From positions 7,258,001 through 7,322,000 of the forward strand of contig JAJEKV010000064.1 in assembly GCA_021234155.1 (NCBI GenBank): a stretch of 64,000 nucleotides of DNA. Direction: 5' to 3'. The DNA comes from Isoetes taiwanensis. Lineage: Eukaryota > Streptophyta > Lycopodiopsida > Isoetales > Isoetaceae. Under the pieces are notes generated by a model. The model ran no database searches and was not told the DNA's origin. It saw nothing but the letters and a program-made list of their open reading frames with translations. The number at the start of each line of letters is the position of its first letter. Positions within the stretch are counted from its first letter, which is position 1. This document shows positions 41,657 through 50,745 of the stretch, in pieces. A program made the translations under genes and the position numbers.

Positions 41657-42552
41657 TCAGCCATACGGATTCACGAACTTGAAATTCTCATGGTGTGCGG
41701 TGCCTATCGGCAAGGTTCTTTTGCGAGTTCTGGCAGCCAACAAATACCCTTGAACTTCTTCGACTACGGCTTGCATATCCATAAGCAACTGTTGAGAAAC
41801 TTCCACCTTGGAAATTGGATTATGCCACGTGTCTGGAGTAAGACATTGATAGCCATAGTTGATCATAAAAGGAGACATCCTTGAAGACTTCTGTTTCATA
41901 CCATTATATGCAAACTCTACCAAATGGATATAATCTACCCATTGGGATTGCTTGTTCCAGACGTAATTACGTAACATATCTTCAATTATACGATTGGTAC
42001 GCTCAGTTTGGCCATCCGTTTGCGGGTGGTAAGCTGTGCTCATGGCAAGCTTAGCTTGAATAGTGCTAAAGAAATTCTTCCAAAATTCACTAACAAACTT
42101 AGGATCCCAGTCCGATATGATGGTACGGGGCATCCCATGAAGGCGAAATATCTCCTTCGTAAACAACAAGGCAGTGTCTAATGCAGTGCCTGTGATTCGA
42201 CATGGCAAGAAATGCACCATTTTGGAAAGCTTGTCGACCACAACCATCAATGCATCAAAGCCCCTTAGAGTGCCCAAAAGCCCACGGTGAAATCCATGGT
42301 AATAACTTTGCACTTTGCATTTGGAACATCTAAGGGCTGCAATTCCCCTGCAATACGCAATTGTCCCGCTTTTGTTTGTTGACATATTTGACATTGCTTA
42401 ATGTATCTCGCAATATGCTTCTTCATTCCTGGCCAAAAATAGCTGGAGCGGATTTTAAAATATATCTTCATAAATCCTACATGCCCCGCTATAGAACTGT
42501 TATGTGTGTTCTGGAGAATGAGTTGCGAACTCCTGATATCTCGGGAACACAT
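41657..42552 (-). pseudogene. Gypsy integrase: zinc-binding domain and DDE core
   Basis: The HHCC zinc domain is H...H in HNSSIAGHVGFMK with YIKQCQICQQTKAG. The first catalytic Asp is in TMDF at about 42310, after which the frame shifts. The second is in ISDWDPKF and the Glu in HPQTDGQTERTNRIIED. The core sequence VVVDKLSKMVHFLP and AYHPQTDGQTER is typical. A frame change near 42300 and a stop near 42265 separate the zinc domain from the core. Confidence 0.85.
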
Positions 42553-42801
42553 AACTTATTCTTACAATAAAGAAGGTTTCCGTCCTTATAATTGCAGAAA
42601 GCTTCCCTCTCCTTATCCGTTCTGGCTTCCTTGGATAGACTTTTCCATATTTCGTGAAATTCAGGATCTGTAGGAAGCGTCTGCTCTATTTGCTTACCAA
42701 ACCTCACCGGTGATAGTGGAATTCACATTACAATGCGTTTGGGTACCAATGGATGCCTGGAAAGAGCTTCAGCAACTACATTATGCTTTCTAGCTTATAG
42801 A

Positions 42802-44198
42802 CTACGTCAAAATCATACTCCTCCAGAAATTCCATCCATTATCGCTGTCGAAGATTGAGGTGGAGTTGCGTGAAAATGTATTGGAGACTTTGGTGATTTG
42901 TATCCAACTGGAATTGTCTCCCAAGCAAATAATGCCTCCATATATGCAAAGCACACATGACTGCAAGTAATTCCTGGTCATGCATGGGGTATCACTGCTC
43001 CACATCATTCATCTTTCTAGAATCATACGCGATTACCCTACCTTCTTGCACTAATACTCCACCTGTAGTGATTTAACTGGCGTCTGTGGCAACCCACTTA
43101 TGCTTCTGAGGATCTGGCAAGGTAAGAACTGGAGCGGTTGTCAAGGCATCCTTCAATGAGCAAAATCCAGTCTGGACTTTCTCCTTCCAATGTACCATCC
43201 AATCCCTAACCTTCTCGTATTTTGTAAGGTCTATAAGAGGCGCTGTAAGCTTGACAAAGTCCTTAACAAATTTACGGTAATAACCCGCCAATCCTTGAAA
43301 ATCGCGAACTTCTGACACATTCGTTGAGATCGACCAATCTTTTATTGCCCTAATCTTGGCTGGATCTGTTGCTATCTCTTCAGCAGACATAATGTGTCCC
43401 AAATAATCAACCTTGGTGGTCGCAAACCCACACTTGAAAAACTTGGCATAAAGTTGATGGTGTCTCAACTTCTGCAGAGCCATCTGAAGATGACGTTCAT
43501 GGTCTTCTAAGGTTTTGCTGTATATGAGGATATCACTGAAGAAAATGATGACAAAATCATCAAGATATTCGTGAAAGATATCATTCATCAACCTCATGAA
43601 TATGGGGCATTAGTTAGCCCAAATGGCATAACAGTGAACTCATAGTGTCCATAATGTATCCGAAAGACGGACTTATAGATGTCATCCCCCTTAATTCGTA
43701 TCTGATGATATCCTGAGCGAAGATCAATCTTAGTGAAGTACTTGGCTCCTTGTAATTGATCCATCAAATTATCGGCGCGCAGTAGAGCATACCAATTTGC
43801 TTATTCAATTGCCTGTGATCAATGCACATTCACAAAGTACCATCCTTTTTCTTGACAAACAAAATAGGGGCTCCAAAAGGTGATACACTTGGCCGAATGA
43901 ATCCCAATTTAAAAAGCTCTTGCAATTGCTTCTTAAGCTTTGCCAATTCTAGTATACTCATTCGATATGGAGCCTTAATGGTAGGTTTAGTACCGGGTTC
44001 CAACGTGATTTCACATTCCATCGCCTCGGAAAGGTGGTAACTTTTGAATCTCATCTGGAAAAAGGTCTGGAAGTCATGAAGTATGGCAGCAATTGCTTTG
44101 GGCAAGCTCCGAATGACTTCTTCCTGTTTGGACTTGGCCTCCACTGACGCAAGTCTAACAATGAAAGTAACTTGATACCCTTTGATGGCTTTATCCAA
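42802..44198 (-). pseudogene. Gypsy reverse transcriptase and RNase H, broken
   Basis: The start of RT is at 44198-43830 (KPTIKAPYRMSILELAKLKKQ, LGFIRPSVSPFGAPILFVKKKDG). A disrupted stretch lies at 43830-43600. Then comes the palm region 43597-43073: HEYLDDFVIIFFSDILIYSK, DYLGHIMS, LAGYYRKFVKDF, then the RNase H start VLTLPDPQKHKWVATDAS. RNase H continues in broken frames to about 42802. In chromoviruses the catalytic motif before ILIYSK reads IDD; here it reads FSD, so one catalytic Asp is replaced by Ser. This copy would be inactive even without the frame breaks. Confidence 0.85.
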
Positions 44199-44916
44199 CT
44201 GACTGCAATGAAATACATTGCATAATTGGAATAACTGGTTTACCTGCTATGATTACACGAGCTCCATTAGCTGCGTTAAAGGTGACTTCTTGCTTTTGAC
44301 AATCAATGTTTGCCTTTGCAGCAGATAAGAACTCCATACCCACAATGAGATCATATCGGCCGATGTTCATAATCTCCGCTCCTAGAGCAACAGGTGCTCC
44401 TGGCAACTGAATATTCAAGTTGATGCGTCAGGCCTTGAGTATGACGAATGACCCCACTAGCCAGCATAACTGGACGTGGCTTTGATTTCAAAGGAGTAAA
44501 CTGTAAGACCTCTGCCATTCTAGGTGAAGCAAAATTGTGCGTATTATCCGTGTCCATGAGAATGACAAAAGGCTTATTGTCTACTTGGCCAATCGTGGAT
44601 ATAACAAAAGGCTGACTATCGTCTTGACCTGTTTCAATAGCAGCATAAATGTGAGATTCACCTTGTTTATTGTCTGGGGCCTCATCGTCAGCAACAATTA
44701 GAGGTTCATATGGGGCTATGACATCATCCCAATCCACTTCGGCAAGAGAAGCTTGAGCAGCCTGAGTGACATAGGGGCAATCCTGCATACGGTGTCTCGG
44801 TCGAAAACATCGAAAACATGCCTTGTCCTTTCGTAACTGCTCCCAAGCTTCCTTTGAAATTGCTTGCAAAATGTCTCGGATAGCTCCTGCAATATTAGAA
44901 AACTTATCTGGTACAT
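44191..44916 (-). pseudogene. Gypsy zinc knuckle and aspartic protease, broken
   Basis: The knuckle is CFRCFRPRHRMQDC (C-x2-C-x4-H-x4-C) in the frame 44869-44351. The protease follows: VILMDTDNTHNF where the family has D-S/T-G, so the glycine of the active loop is Asp here. The continuation, in another frame at 44418-44191, reads INLNIQLPGAPVALGAE, then RYDLIVGMEFL. A diverged copy of this short stretch sits in the mitochondrial-type block at 48079-48177. Confidence 0.8.
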
Positions 44917-44965
44917 TAAAAGAAACCTTAGCTTCGGCTTCTGCTACTGTCTTTGGATTTATGGC

Positions 44966-45301
44966 TCACACCATTTTCCTAAGAGCGGGAGTTAACCTCT
45001 CAATGTACCCTTCAACTGGCTTGCGTTCATTAATTCCTGGGACATACAGCCATAAGCGCATGAACTCATTTGTATACTCCAAAATCCGGAATGACTGATG
45101 AGTCGGTTTTCCGAGACTCTTGGAAGGAGAAGCTATGTGACCTGCCAATGCTACAGCCAACCCTCCTTTTGCGCGGTTCGAAATGGTGCCCTTGATCCCG
45201 CTCCGCCCGGTTGGTTCAATCCAAAGTTTTCCTGAGTCCCCTTTCTCGTTTAGAAGCATTTCCGGTTCATCACACACTTCTTCGAGGAGAACCAAATACA
45301 A
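44966..45301 (-). pseudogene. Gypsy gag fragment
   Basis: A 111-codon frame with FRILEYTNEFMRLWLYVPGINE and YIERLTPALRKMV, resembling the conserved Y...F..L...P...E...Y...L.P.....V region of plant gypsy gag. The N-terminal half of gag is missing or unrecognisable upstream of 45301. Confidence 0.6.
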
Positions 45302-45608
45302 ATAATGGAACCTTGCGTCGTTTGGCTCATGTTAGAAAGAAGAAACTACTATGGGTGGTAGCTTGATGACCGAAGAACATTATTTGGTTATAGTACCATG
45401 CTTTAAAACCATTGACTTTGGGAAATAAGTCAATGATTCAATATATAGACCGAAGCGGCTCATTTTTCATGTTTGCAAGGCTCATTCTTCTTTCATTTTG
45501 TTCGTTTCATTTTCATAGATCCCCCATCTTTCGGCTGGATCATCTCCTTTTCTGTCATAACATAATAGCAAGCTTGTATATGTACTATGCAGTTCCCCTG
45601 GTTTTGTT

Positions 45609-45902
45609 TTGGAGGAGATGCGGCACGACTTCCCGCCGCCAATGCCGCGTCCAACGGGCCTAAGAAGCCTAAAGAGCTTCGAATTTCTACGGTTGGACAC
45701 TGGACATTATACCGTGCGTGTCGTATTACACGACGACACAGTTGGATGGCTTGATAGGGAAAACCCCGTTTTTCTCCTCGGCGAATGGGGCAGCGAATGC
45801 GAGAGTGTTCTAAAAATGGTTTTATACGGAGATGATTACATCATTCTGTTGGGTGGCCCAGACCTGCGTGGGATTTACTCTCCTCCCCCCTCCCCCCTCT
45901 GA
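45609..45902 (+). CDS. Hypothetical open frame, 97 codons
   Basis: A plus-strand frame (MEEMRHDFPPPM, LRSLKSFEFLRLDTGHYTVR, VLHDDTVGWLDRENPVF). I do not recognise it. It lies between the gypsy element and the first mitochondrial-type tRNA, has balanced composition and no low-complexity run apart from the proline-rich end. It may be an exon remnant or a mitochondrial-type orphan ORF. Confidence 0.25.
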   Translation: MEEMRHDFPPPMPRPTGLRSLKSFEFLRLDTGHYTVRVVLHDDTVGWLDRENPVFLLGEWGSECESVLKMVLYGDDYIILLGGPDLRGIYSPPPSPL

Positions 45903-46180
45903 ACCCCGAAGGCATCGCCTGCCATCTTAAGCTCCTACCCGATCCACGGTCCAATTCTATTTAGATATTGACATAAATAAGAGATAGTTACCATACTATC
46001 TCTGAGAGTACGCCGTCTCCATTTATTCGTGGGGAAGAATAGGAGTTAGGCGGTGTCCAGCAAGCGTTCTTGCTGCTGCTGCACATGACATGCATGCGGC
46101 GCAGGTTCAGACCATCCCGTCTAGCATAGCAATTCATGCAGGAGTCCAAGTCCAGTTGACCTGGCTTGGCTCAGTCCGGG

Positions 46181-46290
46181 TCTTACAAGGTCATCATGAT
46201 TGTCTTACAAGGTAATCATGAGAGTCTTACAAGGTAATCATGAGAGTCTTACAAGGTAATCATGATAGTCTTACAAAGCAAAGTAATCAG
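46181..46290. repeat. 22-bp tandem repeat, five units
   Basis: Units of TCTTACAAGGTAATCATGA followed by three variable bases, starting at 46181 and then every 22 bp. The two middle units are identical and the last is degenerate (TCTTACAAAGCAAAGTAATC). It lies at the left edge of the mitochondrial-type block, 25 bp before the tRNA-Ile remnant. Confidence 0.85.
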
Positions 46291-46314
46291 GAATGCTTTG
46301 TTAGGCTAGGCTCC

Positions 46315-46377
46315 GGGGCTTAGTAGGACTCGAACCTACACCGTTGGGTGCGTTTTAACCAATTCAACCATAGGCCC
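46315..46377 (-). pseudogene. trnI: Mitochondrial tRNA-Ile(CAU) remnant
   Basis: The acceptor, D and T regions match plant mitochondrial trnI(CAU): GTTGAATTGGTTAAAACGCACC, then CGGTG and TAGGTTCGAGTCCTACTAAGCCC. The anticodon loop (about 5 nt, including CAU) and the variable loop are deleted, leaving 63 nt, so it cannot function. In the acceptor stem GGGCCTA faces TAAGCCC, a single C5.A68 mismatch that a C-to-U change would pair. Confidence 0.8.
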
Positions 46378-46430
46378 GCCATTGATCGCTACCAGAAGCT
46401 AAGCAATGTCCTTGCTTGTTCGGTGTTCCC

Positions 46431-46516
46431 GGGAGAGCGGCCGAGTGGTTAAAAGCGACAGACTGCAAATCCGCTGAATAGAATATTCTACGTGGGTTCG
46501 AATCTTGCCTCTCCCA
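46431..46516 (+). tRNA. trnY: Mitochondrial-type tRNA-Tyr, genomic anticodon GCA
   Basis: The acceptor GGGAGAG/CTCTCCC pairs perfectly and the long variable arm (TAGAA/TTCTA) marks a type II tRNA. The body matches plant mitochondrial trnY. The anticodon at 46465-46467 is GCA, which would read Cys, where trnY has GTA. The anticodon stem ACAGA/TCCGC has two A.C mismatches (46460 with 46472, 46458 with 46474). Three C-to-U changes would give anticodon GUA and a fully paired stem. This is the signature of tRNA editing seen in lycophyte mitochondria. Confidence 0.9.
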
Positions 46517-46842
46517 CCTAACCTACAAGGTCAGGTCTCCTTTATATCATTCATCAACACTTCTACTTACTCCTCCATGCATGTCGAAACAGTAAGAGAA
46601 TGGAACCAACCCCAACCCTCAGCATGGCATGCGCATGCATGGGAGAAGATAACTAACTTCAACTACCGGCTATCGGTACCGCTGAAGCTGAGCCAAGTAG
46701 TCAAATGCGGGATAAAAAGAATAAGCCATTCTAATCTCTTTTTTCACAGCCTTGGGCTCACCTCTACCATCTGTCTGCTCCACGTTTCTATGACTGGACT
46801 GAGAAACACCAAAGCCTTAAGAAAGAAGGCGGTGACCGGACG

Positions 46843-46914
46843 AGCGGAAAAAGGGACTTGGACCCTCAACCTCAGCCTTGGCAAGGCTATGCTCCACCGT
46901 TGAGCTATTTCCGC
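46843..46914 (-). tRNA. trnG: Mitochondrial-type tRNA-Gly(GCC)
   Basis: The acceptor GCGGAAA/TTTCCGC is perfect, the D stem GCTC/GAGC is paired, and the anticodon loop TTGCCAA sits on TAGCC/GGCTG. The T loop reads TCCAAGT where the near-universal TTC (T54-psi55-C56) is expected, so position 55 is C in DNA. C-to-U editing would restore it. Otherwise the gene looks intact. Confidence 0.9.
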
Positions 46915-47079
46915 ATACACTACTATCTATAGACATTACCAATAACATTCTCTCTAGATAACAATAAAGATATAGAGATATCAAGATAGATATCAAGATC
47001 CTCTAATATCGATCGTGTCGTGCGTGATAGATATTCTATTATATAGAATATCATTATAGTCTAGTCGATACCAGCCAGA

Positions 47080-47151
47080 GTCCCTTTCGTCTAGGGGTTA
47101 GGACATCGTCTTTTCATGTCGAAGACACGGGTTCGAATCCCGTAAGGGACA
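47080..47151 (+). tRNA. trnE: Mitochondrial-type tRNA-Glu(UUC)
   Basis: GTCCCTT pairs with AAGGGAC, the anticodon loop is TTTTCAT with anticodon TTC, and the T arm ACGGGTTCGAATCCCGT is perfect. The sequence is close to plant mitochondrial trnE. It needs no obvious editing, in contrast to its neighbours. Confidence 0.95.
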
Positions 47152-47434
47152 GACACTTGCGTGTGCGTGCCCTATTGAATTGTTCTCACTCACGTATTCG
47201 ATTGGCGCCGAGCCGAATCGGAGGATGAGAACCAAGAGATGCCGGTCACCATGCTTTGTCTTTGGGTTCGTCGAACCTCATTACTCTATTTGCTTTTCCA
47301 CGCCACGATGCGATGGAACTAACTTGAATCATCTATCTGAAGTGTTATCCTGGAAGAGTGTTCTGAACCACTAACGGGCTGCTTCGGATCATTTTATACG
47401 TGAGCCAAGCCACCCACGACACATCAGGTTCAAA

Positions 47435-47518
47435 GGAAAGGTGGCTGAGTGGCGAAAAGCACATCCACGCTAAGGATCGCACCTGTGGGTATCGTGGGTT
47501 CAAATCCCACCCTTTCCG
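47435..47518 (+). tRNA. trnS: Mitochondrial-type tRNA-Ser(GCU)
   Basis: The acceptor GGAAAGG/CCTTTCC is perfect, the T arm GTGGGTTCAAATCCCAC is perfect, and the long variable arm is that of a serine tRNA. The anticodon loop is ACGCTAA, anticodon GCT. Position 33, an almost invariant U, is C in the DNA (about 47468), again restorable by C-to-U editing. The outermost pair of the anticodon stem is unpaired. Confidence 0.88.
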
Positions 47519-48078
47519 TTGCTCATCGGCGTCGAAAGTGTGCTGCCTTTCATGTCCGCACCCCGCTAGAAGAAAGACTCCCCACGGGAAGAAAGAAGAA
47601 AGGGTGGGTGCCACATGGCATGCATCTATCTTGAATCCTATTTGGTGTTCGGTTTTGGCTTTGGGATTAGATGCGTGGGGGCCATGCATGATCTGTAGAC
47701 CCGACTAACTAGGGACCCGATTAGGGATACGGGTCGATCTAGAGGCTAGAAGGCGAGAGGGCCCGAAGGTTAACACACACATCTAGTCATTTCATTAACA
47801 TTAATGAGAGGAAGAAGAAGGATAAGAAGCAAGCCCGGAGAATGCGACGAGCCGTAGCAACCAACATGCATGAGACAGGAGCTTAGCTTAGCTTAGCTTA
47901 TGTGTTCTTTGTCCCGCCGGCAGGCGTTGTTTCTTTATTACCCCAATGCGGATACGAGCATAGCAAAGACGGCATCCCCGCAGTAACTAATCTTACATGC
48001 AATACTGGTCCCGAACCGAACTGGCTAGGGAGAGGGGAAAGCAAGCAATGCCATGTGATCTAATGACCTAATCGGTCA

Positions 48079-48177
48079 CGCATTAACCTCAAAATGCAGC
48101 TGTCGGGTGCACCAGTTGCATTGGGTGCCGAGTTAATGGATATTGGCAAATATGATCTGATTGTTGGCATGGAAGAG
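48079..48177 (+). pseudogene. Ty3/gypsy protease fragment inside the mitochondrial block
   Basis: An uninterrupted run of about 32 codons (INLKMQLSGAPVALGAE, then GKYDLIVGME) matches the protease end of the gypsy element at 44418-44330 (INLNIQLPGAPVALGAE, RYDLIVGME), with about 70% nucleotide identity by eye. It is on the opposite strand, comes from a different subfamily and stops abruptly on both sides. Plant mitochondrial genomes often hold scraps of nuclear retroelements, so it may have arrived with the mitochondrial DNA. Confidence 0.75.
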
Positions 48178-48338
48178 CAGTGGAAAATGTAGGGAAGGGA
48201 AATTCCTGGGGAGGAGCAAAAGAGACATGTGGATATCCCTGTCCGCCCGGAAGAGATGAGGAGAGGGAATGAATGGAATGCGAGAGGAGGCCAGGCTAGG
48301 CTCGCAAAAAAAGAAAGAAAGGAAGAAAGAAGAAAGGG

Positions 48339-48411
48339 TGGGCATAGCGGGACTTGAACCTGCGACCATTAGGTTAAGGGCCCAGTGCTCTACCAACTGA
48401 GCCATACACCC
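48339..48411 (-). tRNA. trnK: Mitochondrial-type tRNA-Lys, genomic anticodon CTT
   Basis: The body matches plant mitochondrial trnK(UUU): GGGTGTA acceptor, GCTCAGTTGGTAGAGC D arm. The anticodon loop is CCCTTAA where CTTTTAA is expected: position 33 is C and the anticodon reads CTT. The anticodon stem has a C27.A43 mismatch and the T stem GCAGG/CCCGC an A51.C63 mismatch. Four C-to-U changes (27, 33, 34, 63) would pair both stems and give UUU. Confidence 0.9.
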
Positions 48412-48724
48412 GAACGAAGTAACCACCTAGTAACTCGCTATGTATTGTATCTCTCATGCATGCGGTGAAACCGCGAAAGCAAGGCTGGTGATGAGGGTAT
48501 TATTATTGCTGCCGCTCAACAAGCAAACCATCTCGAGGAAGACGAAGGATATCAACTAGGCCTAGGCGTTTGTATCCTTCTCCTTCTATGCACAAAGGAT
48601 TGCATTGCTTTTGTGCACGATTTGTACATAATAGAAATAGAATAGAAGAGAAACAAGGTTTGGCTATAGCTATAGGTTCACCCGTGCTGTAGTCGGCTAA
48701 GTTGCTCGAGAACTACAGAAGGCT

Positions 48725-48805
48725 GGCTTGGCAAAGGACTTAAAATCCTTGTAGGTCTTCTTGTTCCAAATCAGAGTAATCAGATTGCCAAAGGACTGAA
48801 AATCC
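48725..48805 (+). other. Two tRNA-like anticodon arms
   Basis: AAGGACTTAAAATCCTT (near 48736) and AAGGACTGAAAATCCTT (near 48787) look like anticodon arms of tRNA-Leu(UAA) and tRNA-Phe(GAA) type. I could not find matching acceptor and T arms around either, so these may be remnants or chance similarity. Confidence 0.3.
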
Positions 48806-49068
48806 TTTCTGATCACCGGCCTCTCGATTCATTTCTTTTTTCCGCGGAAGGTGGATCGTGCCTTCGCTCCTCGAGGGAGAGCTAGCATTACGCTTTGAAG
48901 AGGCCAAAAGGTAAGAAGGTAGTCCCCCAACAACACAACTGCTTTAAACAATGGTTGTTTTGTCCTCCCCGAAATCGCCTCCGGCTAATTCTAAGTCATG
49001 CATGACATGATCCATCTGGCTGTCATTCAAAGAAGGAGACGTGATAGCCTCTATCGTACGTATCGTAT

Positions 49069-49096
49069 CGGAGGAGGGATTTGAACCCCCGCGCGC
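49069..49096 (-). pseudogene. 3' half of a tRNA, cut by a LINE
   Basis: Minus-strand GGGGGTTCAAATCCCTC is a good T arm, followed by a plausible acceptor strand (CTCCGA). The 5' half is missing: LINE sequence begins at about 49097. The identity cannot be told; a serine tRNA is possible. Confidence 0.5.
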
Positions 49097-50172
49097 GAAT
49101 TGTGATATACGGGGCGGAAGCTTGGGGGCCCGGCTTAACAGACAAAAAATGGGAAAAACAGGAAGGAATCCTTAGGCAATGGCACAAACAGGAATTTAAA
49201 GTACGGACAAATACACCACTGACAATCATGATACTCGAAACCAGGCAGAAACAAATGGAGATGAGAGCATGGGAGAGGACCATCAGGTACTTAATTAAGG
49301 ACAATGCAGGAGACATTCAGGGGAAGTTGTCTAGTATTGCAATCATTAAGTCGGCAAAATCACACATCCTAATAGGCAGTGGATGGTTTAAGGAAGTGGT
49401 AAGATGGACCAGAGAGATGGGATTGAATCTGGGTGACCTAATAAACGAAGGGCAGTGGAATGAGGAATGGGCAGACAGAGCTACAAGAGCATGGTTGCAA
49501 AAATACACAGGACCCAAGACGCTCTGGCTCATGACAGTTTTCAATCCAGAACAGCAGGTAGGACACAGATATACTGGGATAACATACTGGGAAAAGCCAG
49601 AAGAGACATCCTGGCTAGAGTCATGATCTACGAATCGAAAAGGACAGGTGGAGGGGAATAGACAAGGAGAACCGAATATGCAGAATCTGCGATACATGGA
49701 GAGTGGAGGATGAGACCACATGGTTAACGAATGCCCGATATGGGGGGACATCAGAGACAGGTACAGAAATATAAGATGGGGGCAACCAGTACATATTTTG
49801 ATGACAAGGACAGAATCATTGAGAGATTTGGCAGACGCGATCCAGGGAATGATGATCAGAGGGAAAGAGGGTTTGTAATATGAACCACACAGGAGGCGGC
49901 TCATTAACCCCACACAAATTGTTCAGTTAAAAGCTGATTGATAACGACGCATTACCGCACGACCACGAAGCCGATGTAAAGCGGGATGCTGGTAATAATA
50001 GAAAAAAGTCAGCCTTCAGAAAAGGCTACATCAAAACAGCGTGATGTGCTAATAGCGCCCTTTCAGGGAGCTCGCCCATGCTACACAAGTCCAGGGGCCT
50101 GAGGGCATAAGGGACGTTAATTTCAATTCTATTCTATTCTATTCTATTCTATTCTATTCTATTCTATTCTAT
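49097..50172 (+). mobile_element. 5'-truncated LINE ending in an ATTCT tail
   Basis: A plus-strand frame at 49097-49626 encodes the thumb and C-terminal part of a LINE RT: VIYGAEAWGPGL, KWEKQEGILRQWHKQEF, IKSAKSHILIGSGWF. After a frame change the Cys/His segment RICRICDTWRVEDET follows near 49675-49720. The 3' end has (ATTCT)n at about 50126-50171. Copies of the same family are at 32.4-36.9 kb and 14.2-16.0 kb. The truncation point abuts a tRNA 3' half. Confidence 0.85.
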
Positions 50173-50745
50173 ATGCTTAGACTGTTAGGTTTTTCTGTTC
50201 GAGGCGGTAAAAAGTTTGAATTTTTTGGTAGCGGTGAGCTATGGGGACATAGTGAGACTTGAAAGCTTTTGGCAAAGACCTTATATCGGCATCTGCCTCG
50301 TGTCTATCCATGAGAATGTGCATATTCCATAGGACTTGCCGAACTCAGGCATCTCATCTAACCAGGATTCAATATCCATACCCGACCTGGTCTTGCCCGG
50401 TCTCAGAGTAATGTAACACCGGGCCTAATGGTGAGAGCAGCCTCGGAAGCGATTTCCAGTGGAAATGTTGTGGCCAATGGGGTGGCCATCAGAAGCTTCA
50501 TGCTCATCCAAAGTGCAATATCCTACCCTAGGGCGGTCAAAGCAAAATCCCGACGCATGAATATGCGAGGCTGGAGTTTCTTATGGCCGGCCAAGGTGGA
50601 TAGAGCACGGACTGCCCACCATGACGCCTTTGCCTCCGGAGCTAGACCCCCCCAACAAAAAGGACCTGACCCTGTTTAAAAGCTGAAAGGAAGAAGCGGT
50701 TAGTGTGATTTCCCAAAGCACTAACCTCCGAAATGACAGAGGTGG
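50173..50745. other. Intergenic DNA, no gene recognised
   Basis: A plus-strand frame at 50428-50679 has no motif I recognise. No RNA gene or repeat was identified. Confidence 0.4.

Larger units (their letters stand above)
41040..45340 (-). mobile_element. Ty3/gypsy chromovirus, degenerate
   Basis: Minus-strand order is gag, CCHC knuckle, protease, reverse transcriptase, RNase H, integrase, chromodomain. That is the gypsy order, and the chromodomain marks the chromovirus group. The element abuts Harbinger sequence on the left. No convincing LTR pair, primer site or target duplication was found; the boundaries are where recognisable homology ends. All domains are broken into separate frames. 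Confidence 0.85.
46315..49096. other. Mitochondrial-type tRNA block (NUMT candidate)
   Basis: Within 2.8 kb lie tRNA genes or remnants for Ile(CAU), Tyr, Gly(GCC), Glu(UUC), Ser(GCU) and Lys, plus a 3' half of another. All resemble plant mitochondrial tRNAs rather than nuclear or plastid ones. The block is richer in G and C than its surroundings and ends at a LINE insertion. No mitochondrial protein gene is seen. A small hairpin (AGAGATAGT/ACTATCTCT, 45980-46003) lies just outside. Either mitochondrial DNA was inserted into the nuclear genome or the assembly joins two molecules here. The left boundary is uncertain and may be as far out as 45905. Confidence 0.75.

Noticed and set aside
46431-46516. 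tRNA-Cys call from the GCA anticodon
   Set aside because: The long variable arm and overall sequence match mitochondrial tRNA-Tyr. Cys tRNAs are type I with a short variable loop.
46505-47708. Open frames across the tRNA genes (for example 46505-46903 and 47345-47689)
   Set aside because: They overlap tRNA genes on both strands and have no motifs.
46315-49096. Plastid DNA insertion
   Set aside because: The tRNA sequences resemble mitochondrial rather than plastid versions, and no plastid protein gene or spacer was recognised.
50428-50679. 83-codon plus-strand frame as a gene
   Set aside because: No motif, next to a LINE tail and opposite to the coding direction of the adjacent gag-like chain.
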